Shown here in pieces: positions 24,266-34,040 of a stretch of 42,576 nucleotides of DNA (its first letter is position 1; every line of letters starts with the position of its first letter). Source of the DNA: Dorea sp. (GTDB lineage: Bacteria > Bacillota > Clostridia > Lachnospirales > Lachnospiraceae); assembly GCA_016295505.1 (NCBI GenBank), contig JAEDLC010000004.1, positions 1 through 42,576 of the forward strand. The letters are read 5' to 3'. A program made the position numbers and the translations under genes. The notes beneath the pieces were generated by a model. It was not told the DNA's origin. It did not search any database and worked only from the letters and a program-made list of their open reading frames with translations.

Positions 24266-25933
24266 ATGGGAGATAAAGAGAAAAATGCTGATGAGATCAT
24301 CGAAGAGACGATGAAAGAGATCTATCGGGATGTTCAGAGTCTGAACGATGATCTGGAGCTTGATGCAGATACGGATATTGACGTTGGAAATTTTGATGAT
24401 GAGGAATTCGAAGGTGTCTCCGAGGATGACTATGAAGAAGAATATGAGGAAGATGAAGCAATGCAGGACGAAGAATATGAGGAAGACGAGGTGACGCCGG
24501 ATGAGGAGGAGATGCCTTCTGAAAAGGTTCCGGTAAAGAAAAGCGGAAAGAAAAAAGCGGCTGTCATTGCAGCAGTCATAATCGGAGTACTGATTCTTGT
24601 CTATGCCGGATTTGCAATATATTTTAATCATCATTTCATGTTTTCAACAAAGATTAACGGAACCGATGTATCAATGAAAAGTGTGGAACAGGTAGAAGCC
24701 TACATGGAAAAGCAGGTTGCGGATTATGAATTGACGTTGAAAGAATCTGATGGAGATCAGGAACAGATTGACGGCACGGACATCTCACTGAAATATGTAC
24801 CCGGAGATCAGCTTAAGAAGCTGGCAAAGCAGCAGAATAATCTTTTCTGGATTCAGTCTTTGTGGAATGAAGAGAATATTGAGGCTGAAGTAGGGGTAGA
24901 ATATGATGAAAGTGCACTGGACCGGCTGATTGAGAATCTGGAGTGCCTTAAAGAAGAGAATCAGACGGCATCTGTGGATGCACATCCGGAATTTCAGACG
25001 GATCAGTTCGTAGTAGTTCCGGAAGTGATCGGAACACAGATTGACCGGGAAATTTTTGATAATGCAGTTAAAGAGGCGATTAATGGATTCCGGTCAGAGC
25101 TTGATCTGACGGAAACCGGGTGTTATTATGCACCGAAGTATGTTTCGGATTCCAAAGAAGTGATTGAGGCGACAGAGGCCATGAACAGTTATCTTGGCGC
25201 CTGTGTTACATATGACTTTAATCCATATACGGAAGTTGTGGATTCGTCTGTAATCTCACAGTGGGTGAAAGTAGATGGCGAGATGCAGGTAACGTTTGAT
25301 GAAGCATCTGTAAGAGCTTATATTCAGTCGCTGGCAGAGAAGTATAATACGAAAGGCAAGGAGAGAACGTTTGTAACAGCTACGGGCAATACGGTTACCG
25401 TTTCCGGAGGAGGATATGGATGGCAGATCGATCAGGAGGCGGAGTACAATGCTTTGATCGCGAATATACAGAATGCAGAGACGGTTACCAGGGAACCGAA
25501 TTATTCCAGCCGTGCAGCCAGCCATGAAGGTAATGATGTTGGAGGCACCTATGCAGAAGTGGATCTGACGAATCAGGTGATGTATTTTGTGCAGAATGGT
25601 CAGGTTGTATTGCAGACAGGTGTAGTTACCGGTAATCCGAACAGGGGAAATGCGACTCCACAGGGTGTATATTCTCTGGCTTATAAAGCGCTGAATCAGA
25701 CTCTGAGGGGAACGAAGAGGCCGGATGGGACTTATGAATATGAGACTCCGGTAAAATACTGGATGCCATTTAATGGAGGAATCGGATTCCACGATGCACC
25801 GTGGCAGGCTTCCTTTGGAGGTTCCAGATATCAGACCAACGGCTCTCACGGATGTGTGAATATGCCAACGGATGCGGCGGCACAGTTGTATAATCTGATA
25901 TCAGCCGGAACACCGGTAGTGGTACATTTTTAA
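24266..25933 (+). CDS. L,D-transpeptidase (YkuD) with acidic cytoplasmic N-terminus
   Basis: 555-residue membrane-anchored cell-wall enzyme. Residues 1-86 hold 42 Asp/Glu, then a lysine patch and one helix at about 98-120 (AAVIAAVIIGVLILVYAGF). The extracellular part has a putative peptidoglycan-binding domain (PF12229 type), then the YkuD catalytic domain: AEVDLTNQVMYFVQNGQVV, with the active-site motif SHGCVNMP (Cys530) near the end. It should form 3-3 cross-links between meso-diaminopimelate residues or attach proteins to peptidoglycan. Start 24266 is supported by AGAGGAG; the ORF opens at 24236. The acidic cytoplasmic tail is unusual in length and could bind a partner. Confidence 0.9.
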   Translation: MGDKEKNADEIIEETMKEIYRDVQSLNDDLELDADTDIDVGNFDDEEFEGVSEDDYEEEYEEDEAMQDEEYEEDEVTPDEEEMPSEKVPVKKSGKKKAAVIAAVIIGVLILVYAGFAIYFNHHFMFSTKINGTDVSMKSVEQVEAYMEKQVADYELTLKESDGDQEQIDGTDISLKYVPGDQLKKLAKQQNNLFWIQSLWNEENIEAEVGVEYDESALDRLIENLECLKEENQTASVDAHPEFQTDQFVVVPEVIGTQIDREIFDNAVKEAINGFRSELDLTETGCYYAPKYVSDSKEVIEATEAMNSYLGACVTYDFNPYTEVVDSSVISQWVKVDGEMQVTFDEASVRAYIQSLAEKYNTKGKERTFVTATGNTVTVSGGGYGWQIDQEAEYNALIANIQNAETVTREPNYSSRAASHEGNDVGGTYAEVDLTNQVMYFVQNGQVVLQTGVVTGNPNRGNATPQGVYSLAYKALNQTLRGTKRPDGTYEYETPVKYWMPFNGGIGFHDAPWQASFGGSRYQTNGSHGCVNMPTDAAAQLYNLISAGTPVVVHF

Positions 25934-25959
25934 TTGAAATTAAAGTTGAGGATAAGATC

Positions 25960-27093
25960 ATGTATGAATTGTTAAAGAAAGATGGTCTTGCGAAAAGAGG
26001 CAGATTGCATACGGTACATGGGGTCATTGAGACCCCTGTATTTATGAATGTCGGAACTGCTGCAGCTATAAAAGGTGCAGTAGCGACGACAGATCTGCAG
26101 GAGATCAAGACGCAGGTGGAACTTTCCAATACATACCATCTTCATGTCCGGCCGGGAGATGAAGTGGTGAAGAAGCTTGGAGGTCTTCATAAGTTTATGA
26201 ACTGGGACAAGCCGATTCTGACGGATTCCGGTGGATTCCAGGTGTTTTCGCTCGCAGGACTTCGAAGGATTAAGGAAGAGGGCGTATATTTTAATTCTCA
26301 CGTGGATGGACGGAAGATCTTTATGGGACCGGAAGAAAGCATGCAGATTCAGTCGAATCTTGCATCGACGATTGCGATGGCATTTGATGAGTGCCCTTCC
26401 AGTGTGGCCGATAAAGAGTATATTGAGAAATCGGTTGATCGGACAACGAGATGGCTTGTACGATGTAAAAATGAGATGGAGAGACTGAACGCTCTACCGG
26501 ATACGATTAACAGGCAACAGATGCTTTTCGGAATCAATCAGGGTGGAATCTATGAGGATATCCGGGTTCGCCATGCGGATGAGATCGCCGGACTGGATCT
26601 GGATGGATATGCAATCGGTGGACTGGCAGTCGGGGAGACTCATGATGAGATGTATCGTATCCTCGATGCCGTTGTACCGCATCTTCCGGAAAACAAGCCG
26701 ACCTATCTGATGGGTGTCGGTACACCTGCCAATATTCTGGAAGCGGTGGACCGGGGAGTTGACTTTTTTGACTGTGTATATCCGAGTCGTAACGGAAGAC
26801 ATGGACACGTGTATACCAACCATGGGAAGCTGAATCTTTTTAATGCGAAATATGAACTGGACGACAGACCGATTGAAGAGGGATGTCAGTGCCCGGCATG
26901 CCGTCATTATTCCAGAGCGTATATCCGTCATTTGCTGAAAGCAAAGGAAATGTTGGGAATGCGTCTTTGTGTACTTCATAATCTGTATTTTTATAACACG
27001 ATGATGGAGGAGATACGGGATGCAATTGAGCAGGGCTGCTACAGAGAGTATAAAGAAAAGAAAATTGCCGGGGTTACGGAGAAAAATCAATAA
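25960..27093 (+). CDS. tgt: Queuine/preQ1 tRNA-guanine transglycosylase
   Basis: Exchanges G34 of tRNA-Asp, -Asn, -His and -Tyr for preQ1 in bacteria. 377 residues, normal length. Active-site segment LTDSGGFQVFSLAGLRRIKE near residues 87-106; GGLAVGE and the second catalytic Asp region GVDFFDCVYPSRNGRHG are present; zinc ligands are in CQCPACRHYSRAYIRHL near the C-terminus. It starts 27 bases after the transpeptidase gene with a modest SD (TTGAGGA). yajC is 106 bases downstream, a classical tgt-yajC order. Confidence 0.97.
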   Translation: MYELLKKDGLAKRGRLHTVHGVIETPVFMNVGTAAAIKGAVATTDLQEIKTQVELSNTYHLHVRPGDEVVKKLGGLHKFMNWDKPILTDSGGFQVFSLAGLRRIKEEGVYFNSHVDGRKIFMGPEESMQIQSNLASTIAMAFDECPSSVADKEYIEKSVDRTTRWLVRCKNEMERLNALPDTINRQQMLFGINQGGIYEDIRVRHADEIAGLDLDGYAIGGLAVGETHDEMYRILDAVVPHLPENKPTYLMGVGTPANILEAVDRGVDFFDCVYPSRNGRHGHVYTNHGKLNLFNAKYELDDRPIEEGCQCPACRHYSRAYIRHLLKAKEMLGMRLCVLHNLYFYNTMMEEIRDAIEQGCYREYKEKKIAGVTEKNQ

Positions 27094-27130
27094 AATTTTT
27101 ATGAATAATCGTCGGAATTAGAAAAATAGC

Positions 27131-27159
27131 TTGATGAAATGTCTATTTTTGTGTATGAT
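27131..27159 (+). promoter_or_regulatory. Promoter for yajC
   Basis: TTGATG (27131-27136), 17-bp spacer, TATGAT (27154-27159). A short AAAAATAG/CTATTTTT inverted repeat (27122-27129 with 27143-27150) overlaps the promoter. yajC thus has its own promoter in addition to any read-through from tgt. Confidence 0.65.
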
Positions 27160-27199
27160 AGCAATAGTGTTTAAAGAAATGTAGGAGGAATTATTAGTT

Positions 27200-27505
27200 A
27201 TGTTTTCATTAGCATCACAGAGTTCAGGCGGCAGTATGGTATTACTGATTGCAGTATATGCGTTAATCTTTGGAGGTTTCTGGTTTATTTTTATCAGACC
27301 ACAGAAAAAAGAGCAGAAGAGAGTTCAGGCAATGATCGCTGAGATGGAAGTAGGCGATACTGTTCTGACAACCAGCGGTTTCTATGGAGTGATCATCGAC
27401 ATCAGTGAAGAAGATGTGATTGTGGAATTCGGAAGTAACAGAAACTGTCGTATCCCAATGCAGAAGGCAGCGATCGCTCAGGTTGAGAAAGCATCTGCAG
27501 AATAA
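27200..27505 (+). CDS. yajC: Preprotein translocase subunit YajC
   Basis: Accessory subunit of the Sec translocon, 101 residues. One N-terminal membrane helix (MVLLIAVYALIFGGFWFIFI, about residues 12-31) is followed by RPQKKEQKRVQ and a small cytoplasmic domain with MEVGDTVLTTSGFYGVI. SD AGGAGG precedes ATG 27200. secD and secF do not follow here; a terminator ends the transcript. Confidence 0.95.
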   Translation: MFSLASQSSGGSMVLLIAVYALIFGGFWFIFIRPQKKEQKRVQAMIAEMEVGDTVLTTSGFYGVIIDISEEDVIVEFGSNRNCRIPMQKAAIAQVEKASAE

Positions 27506-27548
27506 GAGAGATTGTATATTTTGACGAACAAAAGAGCAGAAAAAAGGG

Positions 27549-27577
27549 AAGAGAACCTATAATGGTTCTCTTTTTTT
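27549..27577 (+). terminator. Terminator after yajC
   Basis: AGAGAACC (27550-27557) and GGTTCTCT (27564-27571) form a perfect 8-bp stem with a TATAAT loop, followed by T7. The region before the pfl promoter is otherwise empty. Confidence 0.93.
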
Positions 27578-27637
27578 GATGAAATTGCACAAAATCAGAT
27601 ACATAGACGCTTATGAGAGATATTCTCGCTAATCCGC

Positions 27638-27666
27638 TTGATATTTATTTCACAGGATGCTATACT
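27638..27666 (+). promoter_or_regulatory. Promoter for pflB-pflA
   Basis: TTGATA (27638-27643), exact 17-bp spacer, TATACT (27661-27666). 42 bases before the pflB start. A GAGA-TAT-TCTC near-dyad just upstream (about 27618-27628) might be a regulator site, but it is weak. Confidence 0.75.
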
Positions 27667-27708
27667 GTCGTCGCAAAAGAAAAAGAGAAAGAGGAAGGAG
27701 AAGCTAAA

Positions 27709-29961
27709 ATGGCACAGTTTGAACAGTGGGCTGGTTTCAAAGGAAGAAACTGGACAAATTCTGTAGATGTCCGCAGCTTTATTCAGGACAACTATACACC
27801 TTATGACGGGGACGAATCTTTTTTAGAGGGTCCGACAGAGGCAACGAACACCTTATGGGATGAACTGCAGAAACTGCAAAAGGAGGAGCGCGCAAAGGGC
27901 GGCGTTCTGGATATGGAGACAGAAGTTGTATCCGGACTGACTGCATATGGTGCAGGTTACATCAATGAAGAGTTAAAAGATCTGGAAAAAGTGGTAGGTC
28001 TTCAGACAGATAAACCTCTGAAAAGAGCATTTATGCCATATGGAGGAATCAAGATGGCCGAGCAGGCTTGTATTACTTACGGATATCAACCGAGTGAAAA
28101 GATACATGAGATCTTTACAAAGTATCACAAGACACACAATCAGGGGGTATTTGATGTATACACACCGGAGATGAAAAAAGCCAGACACAATAAAATCATC
28201 ACTGGTCTTCCGGATACCTATGGAAGAGGACGTATTGTTGGTGACTATCGCCGGGTAGCGCTGTACGGTATTGATTTCCTGATTGAGAAGAAGCAGTATG
28301 ACTTCGAACGTTATGCAAGACATGGTATGAAGGGAACAGACTTCCGTCTTCGTGAAGAGGTTGCGGATCAGATTCATGCACTGCAGGATATGAAAGTCAT
28401 GGCGGCTGCTTATGGATATGACATCTCACAGCCTGCAAAGGATGCCCGTGAGGCAGTACAGTGGCTGTATTTCGGATATCTTGCAGCTATTAAGACCCAG
28501 AATGGCGCGGCTATGAGTGTTGGCCGTATCTCGACCTTCCTCGATATATATATTGAAAGAGATTTAAAAGCAGGCAAGATTACAGAAGCCGAGGCTCAGG
28601 AACTGATCGATCACATGGTTATGAAGTTCCGTATGGTGAAGTTCGCAAGAATTCCTTCTTACAATGAGTTGTTCTCCGGTGATCCGGTATGGGCGACTCT
28701 GGAAATGGGCGGACTTGGACAGGATGGACGTTCTATGGTTACAAAGAACGATTATCGTTTCCTGCATACACTGGAGAATATGGGACCAGCACCGGAACCG
28801 AACCTTACTGTTCTGTATTCTTCCAAACTGCCGGATAATTTCAAGAAATACGCCGCATATATTTCTGTGAAGACAAGTTCTGTACAGTATGAAAATGATG
28901 ATGTGATGCGTCCGGTATGGGGGGATGACTATTCAATCTGCTGCTGCGTATCTGCAACGCAGACCGGAAAAGAAATGCAGTTCTTCGGTGCACGTGCCAA
29001 CCTGGCTAAGTGTCTGTTATATGCTATCAACGGTGGTGTGGATGAAAAGAGCAAACAGCAGGTAGCACCGGCATATAAGCCGATTACTTCAGAATATCTG
29101 GATTATGATGAAGTGATGGAGCGTTATGATGAGATGATGGAATGGCTGAGCAAGTTGTATGTAGATACATTGAATATGATTCATTATATGCATGACAAGT
29201 ACAACTATGAAGCAGCAGAGATGGCTCTGATCGATACCAATGTAAGACGTACATTTGCAACGGGTATTGCCGGATTTTCACATGTAATCGATTCTCTGTG
29301 TGCGATCAAGTATGCAAAGGTGAAACCAATCCGTGACGAGGATGGTATCGCAGTAGATTTTGAGATTGAAGGCGACTTCCCAAGATACGGTAACGATGAT
29401 GACCGTGCAGATGATATGGCAATCTGGCTTCTGAAGACATTCATGCATAAACTGAACAAATGCCATACTTACAGAAATTCCGAGCCAACGACATCCATCC
29501 TTACGATTACATCCAACGTTGTATACGGTAAGGCTACCGGATCACTTCCGGACGGAAGAAAAGCAGGAGAACCACTGTCACCTGGTGCAAATCCATCTTA
29601 TGGAGCAGAAAAGAATGGTCTTCTGGCATCACTGAACTCTGTAGCCAAGCTTCCATATGAGCTGGCACTGGATGGAATCTCCAATACACAGACCATCAGC
29701 CCGGGGGCACTTGGACACAATGATGAGGAGAGAAGAGATAATCTGGTAAATGTGATGGATGGTTACTTCGATCAGGGGGCACACCATCTGAATGTCAATG
29801 TATTTGGTACAGAAAAACTGATCGATGCAATGGAACATCCGGAAAAGCCAGAATATGCAAACTTCACGATCCGCGTATCCGGATATGCAGTAAAGTTCAT
29901 TGACCTGACTCGTGAACAGCAGCTGGATGTAATTGCGAGAACCTGCCACGATCATATGTAG
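27709..29961 (+). CDS. pflB: Formate C-acetyltransferase (pyruvate formate-lyase)
   Basis: Glycyl-radical enzyme converting pyruvate and CoA to acetyl-CoA and formate, 750 residues, normal length. The thiyl-site motif is [11 protein letters not shown] with three consecutive cysteines at 411-413; the last two correspond to the catalytic pair. [10 protein letters not shown] follows. The glycyl-radical motif RVSGYAVKF sits near the C-terminus with Gly at about 725. Start 27709 (MAQFEQW) has GGAAGGAG upstream; the in-frame ATG 27613 lies upstream of the promoter and is rejected. The activase gene is 45 bases downstream. Confidence 0.97.
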   Translation: MAQFEQWAGFKGRNWTNSVDVRSFIQDNYTPYDGDESFLEGPTEATNTLWDELQKLQKEERAKGGVLDMETEVVSGLTAYGAGYINEELKDLEKVVGLQTDKPLKRAFMPYGGIKMAEQACITYGYQPSEKIHEIFTKYHKTHNQGVFDVYTPEMKKARHNKIITGLPDTYGRGRIVGDYRRVALYGIDFLIEKKQYDFERYARHGMKGTDFRLREEVADQIHALQDMKVMAAAYGYDISQPAKDAREAVQWLYFGYLAAIKTQNGAAMSVGRISTFLDIYIERDLKAGKITEAEAQELIDHMVMKFRMVKFARIPSYNELFSGDPVWATLEMGGLGQDGRSMVTKNDYRFLHTLENMGPAPEPNLTVLYSSKLPDNFKKYAAYISVKTSSVQYENDDVMRPVWGDDYSICCCVSATQTGKEMQFFGARANLAKCLLYAINGGVDEKSKQQVAPAYKPITSEYLDYDEVMERYDEMMEWLSKLYVDTLNMIHYMHDKYNYEAAEMALIDTNVRRTFATGIAGFSHVIDSLCAIKYAKVKPIRDEDGIAVDFEIEGDFPRYGNDDDRADDMAIWLLKTFMHKLNKCHTYRNSEPTTSILTITSNVVYGKATGSLPDGRKAGEPLSPGANPSYGAEKNGLLASLNSVAKLPYELALDGISNTQTISPGALGHNDEERRDNLVNVMDGYFDQGAHHLNVNVFGTEKLIDAMEHPEKPEYANFTIRVSGYAVKFIDLTREQQLDVIARTCHDHM

Positions 29962-30006
29962 AATGCCAGGAATAATATGAAGTCAAGAATATAAAGGAGC
30001 AAAGAG

Positions 30007-30756
30007 ATGACAAAGGGATATATACATTCCCTGGAAAGCTTTGGCTCTGTTGACGGTCCCGGAGTCCGGTATGTGATATTTACTTCCGGCTGTGCAATGC
30101 GCTGCCAGTTCTGCCACAACCCGGACACCTGGAATATGCAGTCGGGAACACCTTATACAGCGGATGAGCTGATTGCAAAGGCTGTAAAATACCGAACCTA
30201 CTGGGGAAGTAAGGGTGGTATCACCGTCAGCGGAGGAGAACCGCTTCTTCAGATTGATTTTCTGACAGAACTCTTTCAAAAAGCAAAAGAAGAGGGAATT
30301 CATACGACGCTCGATACAAGCGGGCAGCCATTTACAAAAGAAGAACCATATTTTCAAAAGTTTCAGAAACTGATGGAAGTAACAGATCTTGTAATGCTTG
30401 ATCTTAAGCATATGGATGAGGAACAGCACCGAATGCTGACCGGACACACCAACCGCAATATACTGGAGCTTGCCGATTATCTGTCAGACATCGGAAAACC
30501 AGTATGGATCCGGCATGTGCTGGTGCCGCAGAGAAGTGATGAAGATGTGTATCTGAACCGCCTTCGTGACTATATTCGGACACTTCATAATGTTGAGAAA
30601 GTTGAGATCCTTCCATATCATACATTAGGAATATATAAATGGAAGGAACTGGGACTTACGTATTCGCTGGAAGGAATTGAGCCACCGACAAAAGAGCGGA
30701 TTGAGAATGCAAATCAGATACTGGAAACTGAAAAGTATGATAATCAGTTCAAATAA
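30007..30756 (+). CDS. pflA: Pyruvate formate-lyase-activating enzyme
   Basis: Radical SAM enzyme, 249 residues, that installs the glycyl radical on PflB. The 4Fe-4S motif CxxxCxxC is Cys29, Cys33, Cys36 in CAMRCQFCHNPDTW. SGGEPLLQ binds SAM, and DLKHMDEEQHR and PYHTLGIYKW are family segments. SD AAAGGAG precedes ATG 30007. It ends the pfl operon just before a strong hairpin. Confidence 0.97.
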   Translation: MTKGYIHSLESFGSVDGPGVRYVIFTSGCAMRCQFCHNPDTWNMQSGTPYTADELIAKAVKYRTYWGSKGGITVSGGEPLLQIDFLTELFQKAKEEGIHTTLDTSGQPFTKEEPYFQKFQKLMEVTDLVMLDLKHMDEEQHRMLTGHTNRNILELADYLSDIGKPVWIRHVLVPQRSDEDVYLNRLRDYIRTLHNVEKVEILPYHTLGIYKWKELGLTYSLEGIEPPTKERIENANQILETEKYDNQFK

Positions 30757-30766
30757 TAGAAAAAGC

Positions 30767-30815
30767 AACAGGACGATTACGGAGCCGGTATGGTGCTCTG
30801 TAATCGTCCTGTTTT
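30767..30815. terminator. Terminator after pflA, probably bidirectional
   Basis: Bases 30767-30785 pair with 30795-30813: a 19-bp stem with one G-T wobble and a 9-base loop, followed by TTT(T)G. The opposite strand also has A/T-rich flanks (AAAAAG read as CTTTTT), so it can also terminate the convergent small gene. Confidence 0.9.
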
Positions 30816-30823
30816 GCCATCTG

Positions 30824-31021
30824 TTAATTTATATCAGACGATGAATGAAACAGATTCTCTACGTAATTCTGCATCGCTTCGCGGCTTTTCATCTTTCGGG
30901 AACCATCAACAATCTGCTGTTGTTCACCGGCTGACAGGGAAGCAAATTGCCGCAGAACATCCGGGTGTTGAGCCAGAGACATTGTAAAACCGATTGGAAA
31001 TTCTTCATCATGAAAAATCAT
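30824..31021 (-). CDS. Small conserved-looking protein of unknown function
   Basis: 65-residue soluble protein on the minus strand. The SD GAGGTGAT lies five bases before the ATG, which is a strong argument that it is real; the overlapping plus-strand reading frame has no such signal. The middle reads AQHPDVLRQFASLSAGEQQQ, then IVDGSRKMKSREAMQNYVENL, probably two or three amphipathic helices. I recognise similar short proteins in Lachnospiraceae but cannot name a family. It converges on pflA and shares its terminator. No function is proposed. Confidence 0.7.
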   Translation of the reverse strand: MIFHDEEFPIGFTMSLAQHPDVLRQFASLSAGEQQQIVDGSRKMKSREAMQNYVENLFHSSSDIN

Positions 31022-31106
31022 AAAAGATCACCTCAATATCAATATGTACATAGTATGTGCAATTTGAAGAGAATTATAAGTGATATACAAGTAAAAATAT
31101 AATAAC

Positions 31107-31121
31107 TGTCAGAATATGACA
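31107..31121. promoter_or_regulatory. TGTCA-N5-TGACA dyad upstream of leuB
   Basis: TGTCA-GAATA-TGACA, a perfect 5+5 inverted repeat, 18 bases upstream of the leuB -35 hexamer. Thirteen of 15 bases match the dyad upstream of grdC at 1143-1157. A transcription factor site is possible; no regulator is identified. Confidence 0.35.
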
Positions 31122-31139
31122 ATTTACTCAATTAAAGTC

Positions 31140-31168
31140 TTGAAACATGTATGAAAATAGGCTAATAT
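31140..31168 (+). promoter_or_regulatory. Promoter for leuB-ilvD-ilvB-serC-serA
   Basis: TTGAAA (31140-31145), 17-bp spacer, TAATAT (31163-31168), 38 bases before the leuB start. No T-box signature or leader-peptide attenuator was seen in the 185-base spacer, so amino-acid control by a T-box at this site is unlikely. Confidence 0.7.
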
Positions 31169-31206
31169 AAATGCTATAGATTTTTTTCTAAGGAAGGATG
31201 AGAACC

Positions 31207-32289
31207 ATGAATCTGAAAATTGGTGTGATTAAAGGAGATGGAATTGGTCCGGAGATCGTTACGGAAGCAATGAAGGTCCTGGATAAAGTTGCAGAGGTGT
31301 ATGGGCATACCTGTGAATATACACAGCTTTTGCTTGGCGGTGCTTCGATAGATGTTCACGGCGTTCCGCTTACAGATGAGACCATCGCAGAGGCAAAGGC
31401 ATGTGATGCAGTATTGATGGGATCCATCGGAGGAGATGCGAAGACTTCTCCGTGGTATCAGCTGGAACCGTCAAAAAGACCGGAAGCCGGATTGTTAAAG
31501 ATCAGAAAGTCGTTGAATCTGTTCGCAAACCTGAGACCGGCGATTTTGTATGATGAACTGAAGGGAGCATGTCCGCTGAAAGAAGAGATCACGGAAGGCG
31601 GATTTGATCTGATGATCATGCGTGAACTGACAGGTGGTCTGTATTTTGGGGAGAGAAAGACGGTGGAAGAAGATGGGGTACTGACCGCGTATGATTCTCT
31701 TACTTACAATGAAAATGAGATCCGCAGAATTGCAAAGCGGGGATTTGATATCGCGATGAAGCGCAGGAAAAAAGTGACCAGTGTTGATAAGGCAAATGTG
31801 CTGGATTCCTCCAGACTCTGGAGAAAAGTGGTTGAAGAAGTCGCGAAAGATTATCCGGAAGTGACTCTTGAGCATATGCTGGTTGATAACTGTGCGATGC
31901 AGCTTGTAAAGGATCCGAAGCAGTTTGATGTAGTGCTTACTGAGAATATGTTTGGAGATATCCTTTCAGATGAAGCCAGTATGGTGACGGGATCTATCGG
32001 TATGCTTGCCAGCGCAAGTCTGAATGAGACAAAATTCGGGTTATATGAACCAAGCGGTGGTTCAGCACCGGACATCGCAGGACAAGGAATTGCCAATCCG
32101 ATCGCAACGATTCTGTCTGCTGCAATGATGCTTCGTTTCAGCTTTGATCTGGATCAGGAAGCAGATGCAATTGAAAAAGCAGTAGAGAAAGTATTGAAGG
32201 ATGGATACAGAACGATTGATATTATGTCGGACGGAAAGACACAGGTCGGAACTGCCTGCATGGGTGATCTGATTGCTGAGAATATCTGA
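31207..32289 (+). CDS. leuB: 3-Isopropylmalate dehydrogenase
   Basis: NAD-dependent oxidative decarboxylation of 3-isopropylmalate in leucine synthesis, 360 residues. [16 protein letters not shown] is near the N-terminus; substrate/metal segments include [23 protein letters not shown], and [14 protein letters not shown]. Start 31207 is preferred: the SD AGGAAGG (31191-31197) directly abuts the alternative ATG 31198, but gives nine-base spacing for 31207. leuC and leuD, normally partners, are not adjacent. Confidence 0.95.
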   Translation: MNLKIGVIKGDGIGPEIVTEAMKVLDKVAEVYGHTCEYTQLLLGGASIDVHGVPLTDETIAEAKACDAVLMGSIGGDAKTSPWYQLEPSKRPEAGLLKIRKSLNLFANLRPAILYDELKGACPLKEEITEGGFDLMIMRELTGGLYFGERKTVEEDGVLTAYDSLTYNENEIRRIAKRGFDIAMKRRKKVTSVDKANVLDSSRLWRKVVEEVAKDYPEVTLEHMLVDNCAMQLVKDPKQFDVVLTENMFGDILSDEASMVTGSIGMLASASLNETKFGLYEPSGGSAPDIAGQGIANPIATILSAAMMLRFSFDLDQEADAIEKAVEKVLKDGYRTIDIMSDGKTQVGTACMGDLIAENI

Positions 32290-32336
32290 AGATGTGTTTA
32301 TATATATTGATATAGAAGAGGAAAGGATATAAAAAG

Positions 32337-34010
32337 ATGAGAAGTGATACAGTTACAAAAGGAAAACAGCAGGCACCGCACCGGTCATTGTTTAATGCAC
32401 TGGGGCTTACAGAAGAAGAGATGAACCGTCCGCTGGTCGGTATCGTCAGTTCTTATAATGAGATCGTTCCGGGACATATGAACCTGGATAAAATTGTAAA
32501 TGCGGTAAAGCAGGGGGTTGCCATGGCAGGCGGAACACCGATCATGTTTCCTGCAATTGCGGTATGCGATGGAATTGCAATGGGACATATCGGAATGAAA
32601 TATTCTCTGGTAACCAGAGATCTGATCGCAGATTCTACAGAGGCGATGGCAATGGCACATCAGTTTGATGCCCTCGTTATGGTTCCGAACTGTGATAAGA
32701 ATGTACCGGGACTTTTGATGGCGGCAGCAAGAATAAACGTTCCGACTATATTTGTAAGCGGCGGTCCGATGCTTGCAGGTCATGTCATGGGACAGAAGAG
32801 AAGTCTTTCCAGCATGTTTGAAGCGGTAGGAGCCAATGCGGCAGGGACATTGTCTGATGAAGGATTATGTGAATTTGAGAATAAGGTATGTCCGACCTGC
32901 GGATCCTGCTCCGGTATGTATACAGCAAACAGCATGAACTGTCTGACAGAAGTACTTGGTATGGGACTTCGCGGAAATGGTACGATCCCGGCTGTATATT
33001 CTGAGAGAATACGTCTTGCCAAGAAGGCAGGTATGAAGGTCATGGAACTTCTGGAGAAGAATATCCGTCCGAGAGATATCATGACAGAAGATGCGATTCT
33101 GAACGCATTGACCGTGGATATGGCACTGGGATGTTCTACAAACAGTATGCTTCATCTCCCGGCAATCGCACATGAGATCGGTATGGATTTTGAGATTGAT
33201 TTTGCAAATGGTATCAGTGAAAAGACACCGAATCTCTGTCATCTGGCACCGGCCGGCCCGACTTATATGGAAGACCTGAATGAGGCAGGCGGTGTGTATG
33301 CTGTAATGAATGAGTTGAATAAAAAGGGTCTTCTTCACACAGACTGCATGACAGTAACAGGAAAGACGGTTGGTGAAAATATCAGGGATGCAGTGAACAA
33401 GAATCCGGAAGTTATTCGTCCGATCGACAATCCATACAGCCAGACAGGCGGTCTTGCCGTACTGAAGGGAAATCTTGCGCCGGATGGAAGTGTAGTGAAA
33501 CGTTCTGCAGTTGTTCCGGAGATGCTGGTACATGAAGGACCGGCAAGAGTGTTTGAATGTGAAGAGGATGCAATTGATGCAATCAAGGGCGGCAAGATCG
33601 TTGCCGGAGATGTCGTTGTAATCCGTTATGAAGGACCTAAGGGTGGACCGGGTATGCGTGAAATGCTGAATCCGACCTCTGCGATAGCAGGTATGGGACT
33701 TGGTTCCAGCGTTGCACTGATCACAGACGGACGTTTCAGTGGAGCGTCCAGAGGAGCATCCATCGGACATGTATCACCGGAGGCGGCAGTAGGCGGACCG
33801 ATCGCTCTGGTTGAAGAGGGAGATATCATTAAGATTGATATTCCAAACATGAAACTTGAATTGGATGTATCAGAGGAAGAACTTGCAAGAAGAAAAGAAG
33901 CATGGCAGCCAAGAGAGCCAAAGGTTACAACCGGATATCTTGCAAGATACGCATCCATGGTGACTTCAGGCAACAGAGGAGCAATTCTGGAAATACCAAA
34001 AGTTAAATAA
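32337..34010 (+). CDS. ilvD: Dihydroxy-acid dehydratase
   Basis: Fe-S dehydratase for the third common step of valine and isoleucine synthesis, 557 residues, normal length. Candidate cluster cysteines: Cys119 in NCDKNVPG and Cys185/188/191 in [18 protein letters not shown]-terminal [16 protein letters not shown] is the family signature. SD GAGGAAAGG precedes ATG 32337. Followed at 30 bases by ilvB. Confidence 0.97.
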   Translation: MRSDTVTKGKQQAPHRSLFNALGLTEEEMNRPLVGIVSSYNEIVPGHMNLDKIVNAVKQGVAMAGGTPIMFPAIAVCDGIAMGHIGMKYSLVTRDLIADSTEAMAMAHQFDALVMVPNCDKNVPGLLMAAARINVPTIFVSGGPMLAGHVMGQKRSLSSMFEAVGANAAGTLSDEGLCEFENKVCPTCGSCSGMYTANSMNCLTEVLGMGLRGNGTIPAVYSERIRLAKKAGMKVMELLEKNIRPRDIMTEDAILNALTVDMALGCSTNSMLHLPAIAHEIGMDFEIDFANGISEKTPNLCHLAPAGPTYMEDLNEAGGVYAVMNELNKKGLLHTDCMTVTGKTVGENIRDAVNKNPEVIRPIDNPYSQTGGLAVLKGNLAPDGSVVKRSAVVPEMLVHEGPARVFECEEDAIDAIKGGKIVAGDVVVIRYEGPKGGPGMREMLNPTSAIAGMGLGSSVALITDGRFSGASRGASIGHVSPEAAVGGPIALVEEGDIIKIDIPNMKLELDVSEEELARRKEAWQPREPKVTTGYLARYASMVTSGNRGAILEIPKVK

Positions 34011-34040
34011 TAGTATAATAGAACAGGGGAACAAGAGAAA

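Noticed and set aside
23894-24634. 246-residue minus-strand frame across the aroC/transpeptidase spacer
   Set aside because: Leucine/isoleucine-rich antisense of the acidic tail and of noncoding DNA; no SD, overlaps aroC in the wrong frame.
27613-27708. Extended N-terminus of PflB from ATG 27613
   Set aside because: This segment contains the TTGATA-17-TATACT promoter and PflB homologues begin at MAQFEQW; SD supports 27709.
30790-30987. 65-residue plus-strand frame after pflA
   Set aside because: Starts inside the pflA terminator hairpin and is antisense to a minus-strand gene with a strong SD.
31022-31206. T-box or leader-peptide attenuator upstream of leuB
   Set aside because: No T-box GGTGGNACCGCG-type sequence, antiterminator or terminator fold, and no leucine-rich leader peptide.
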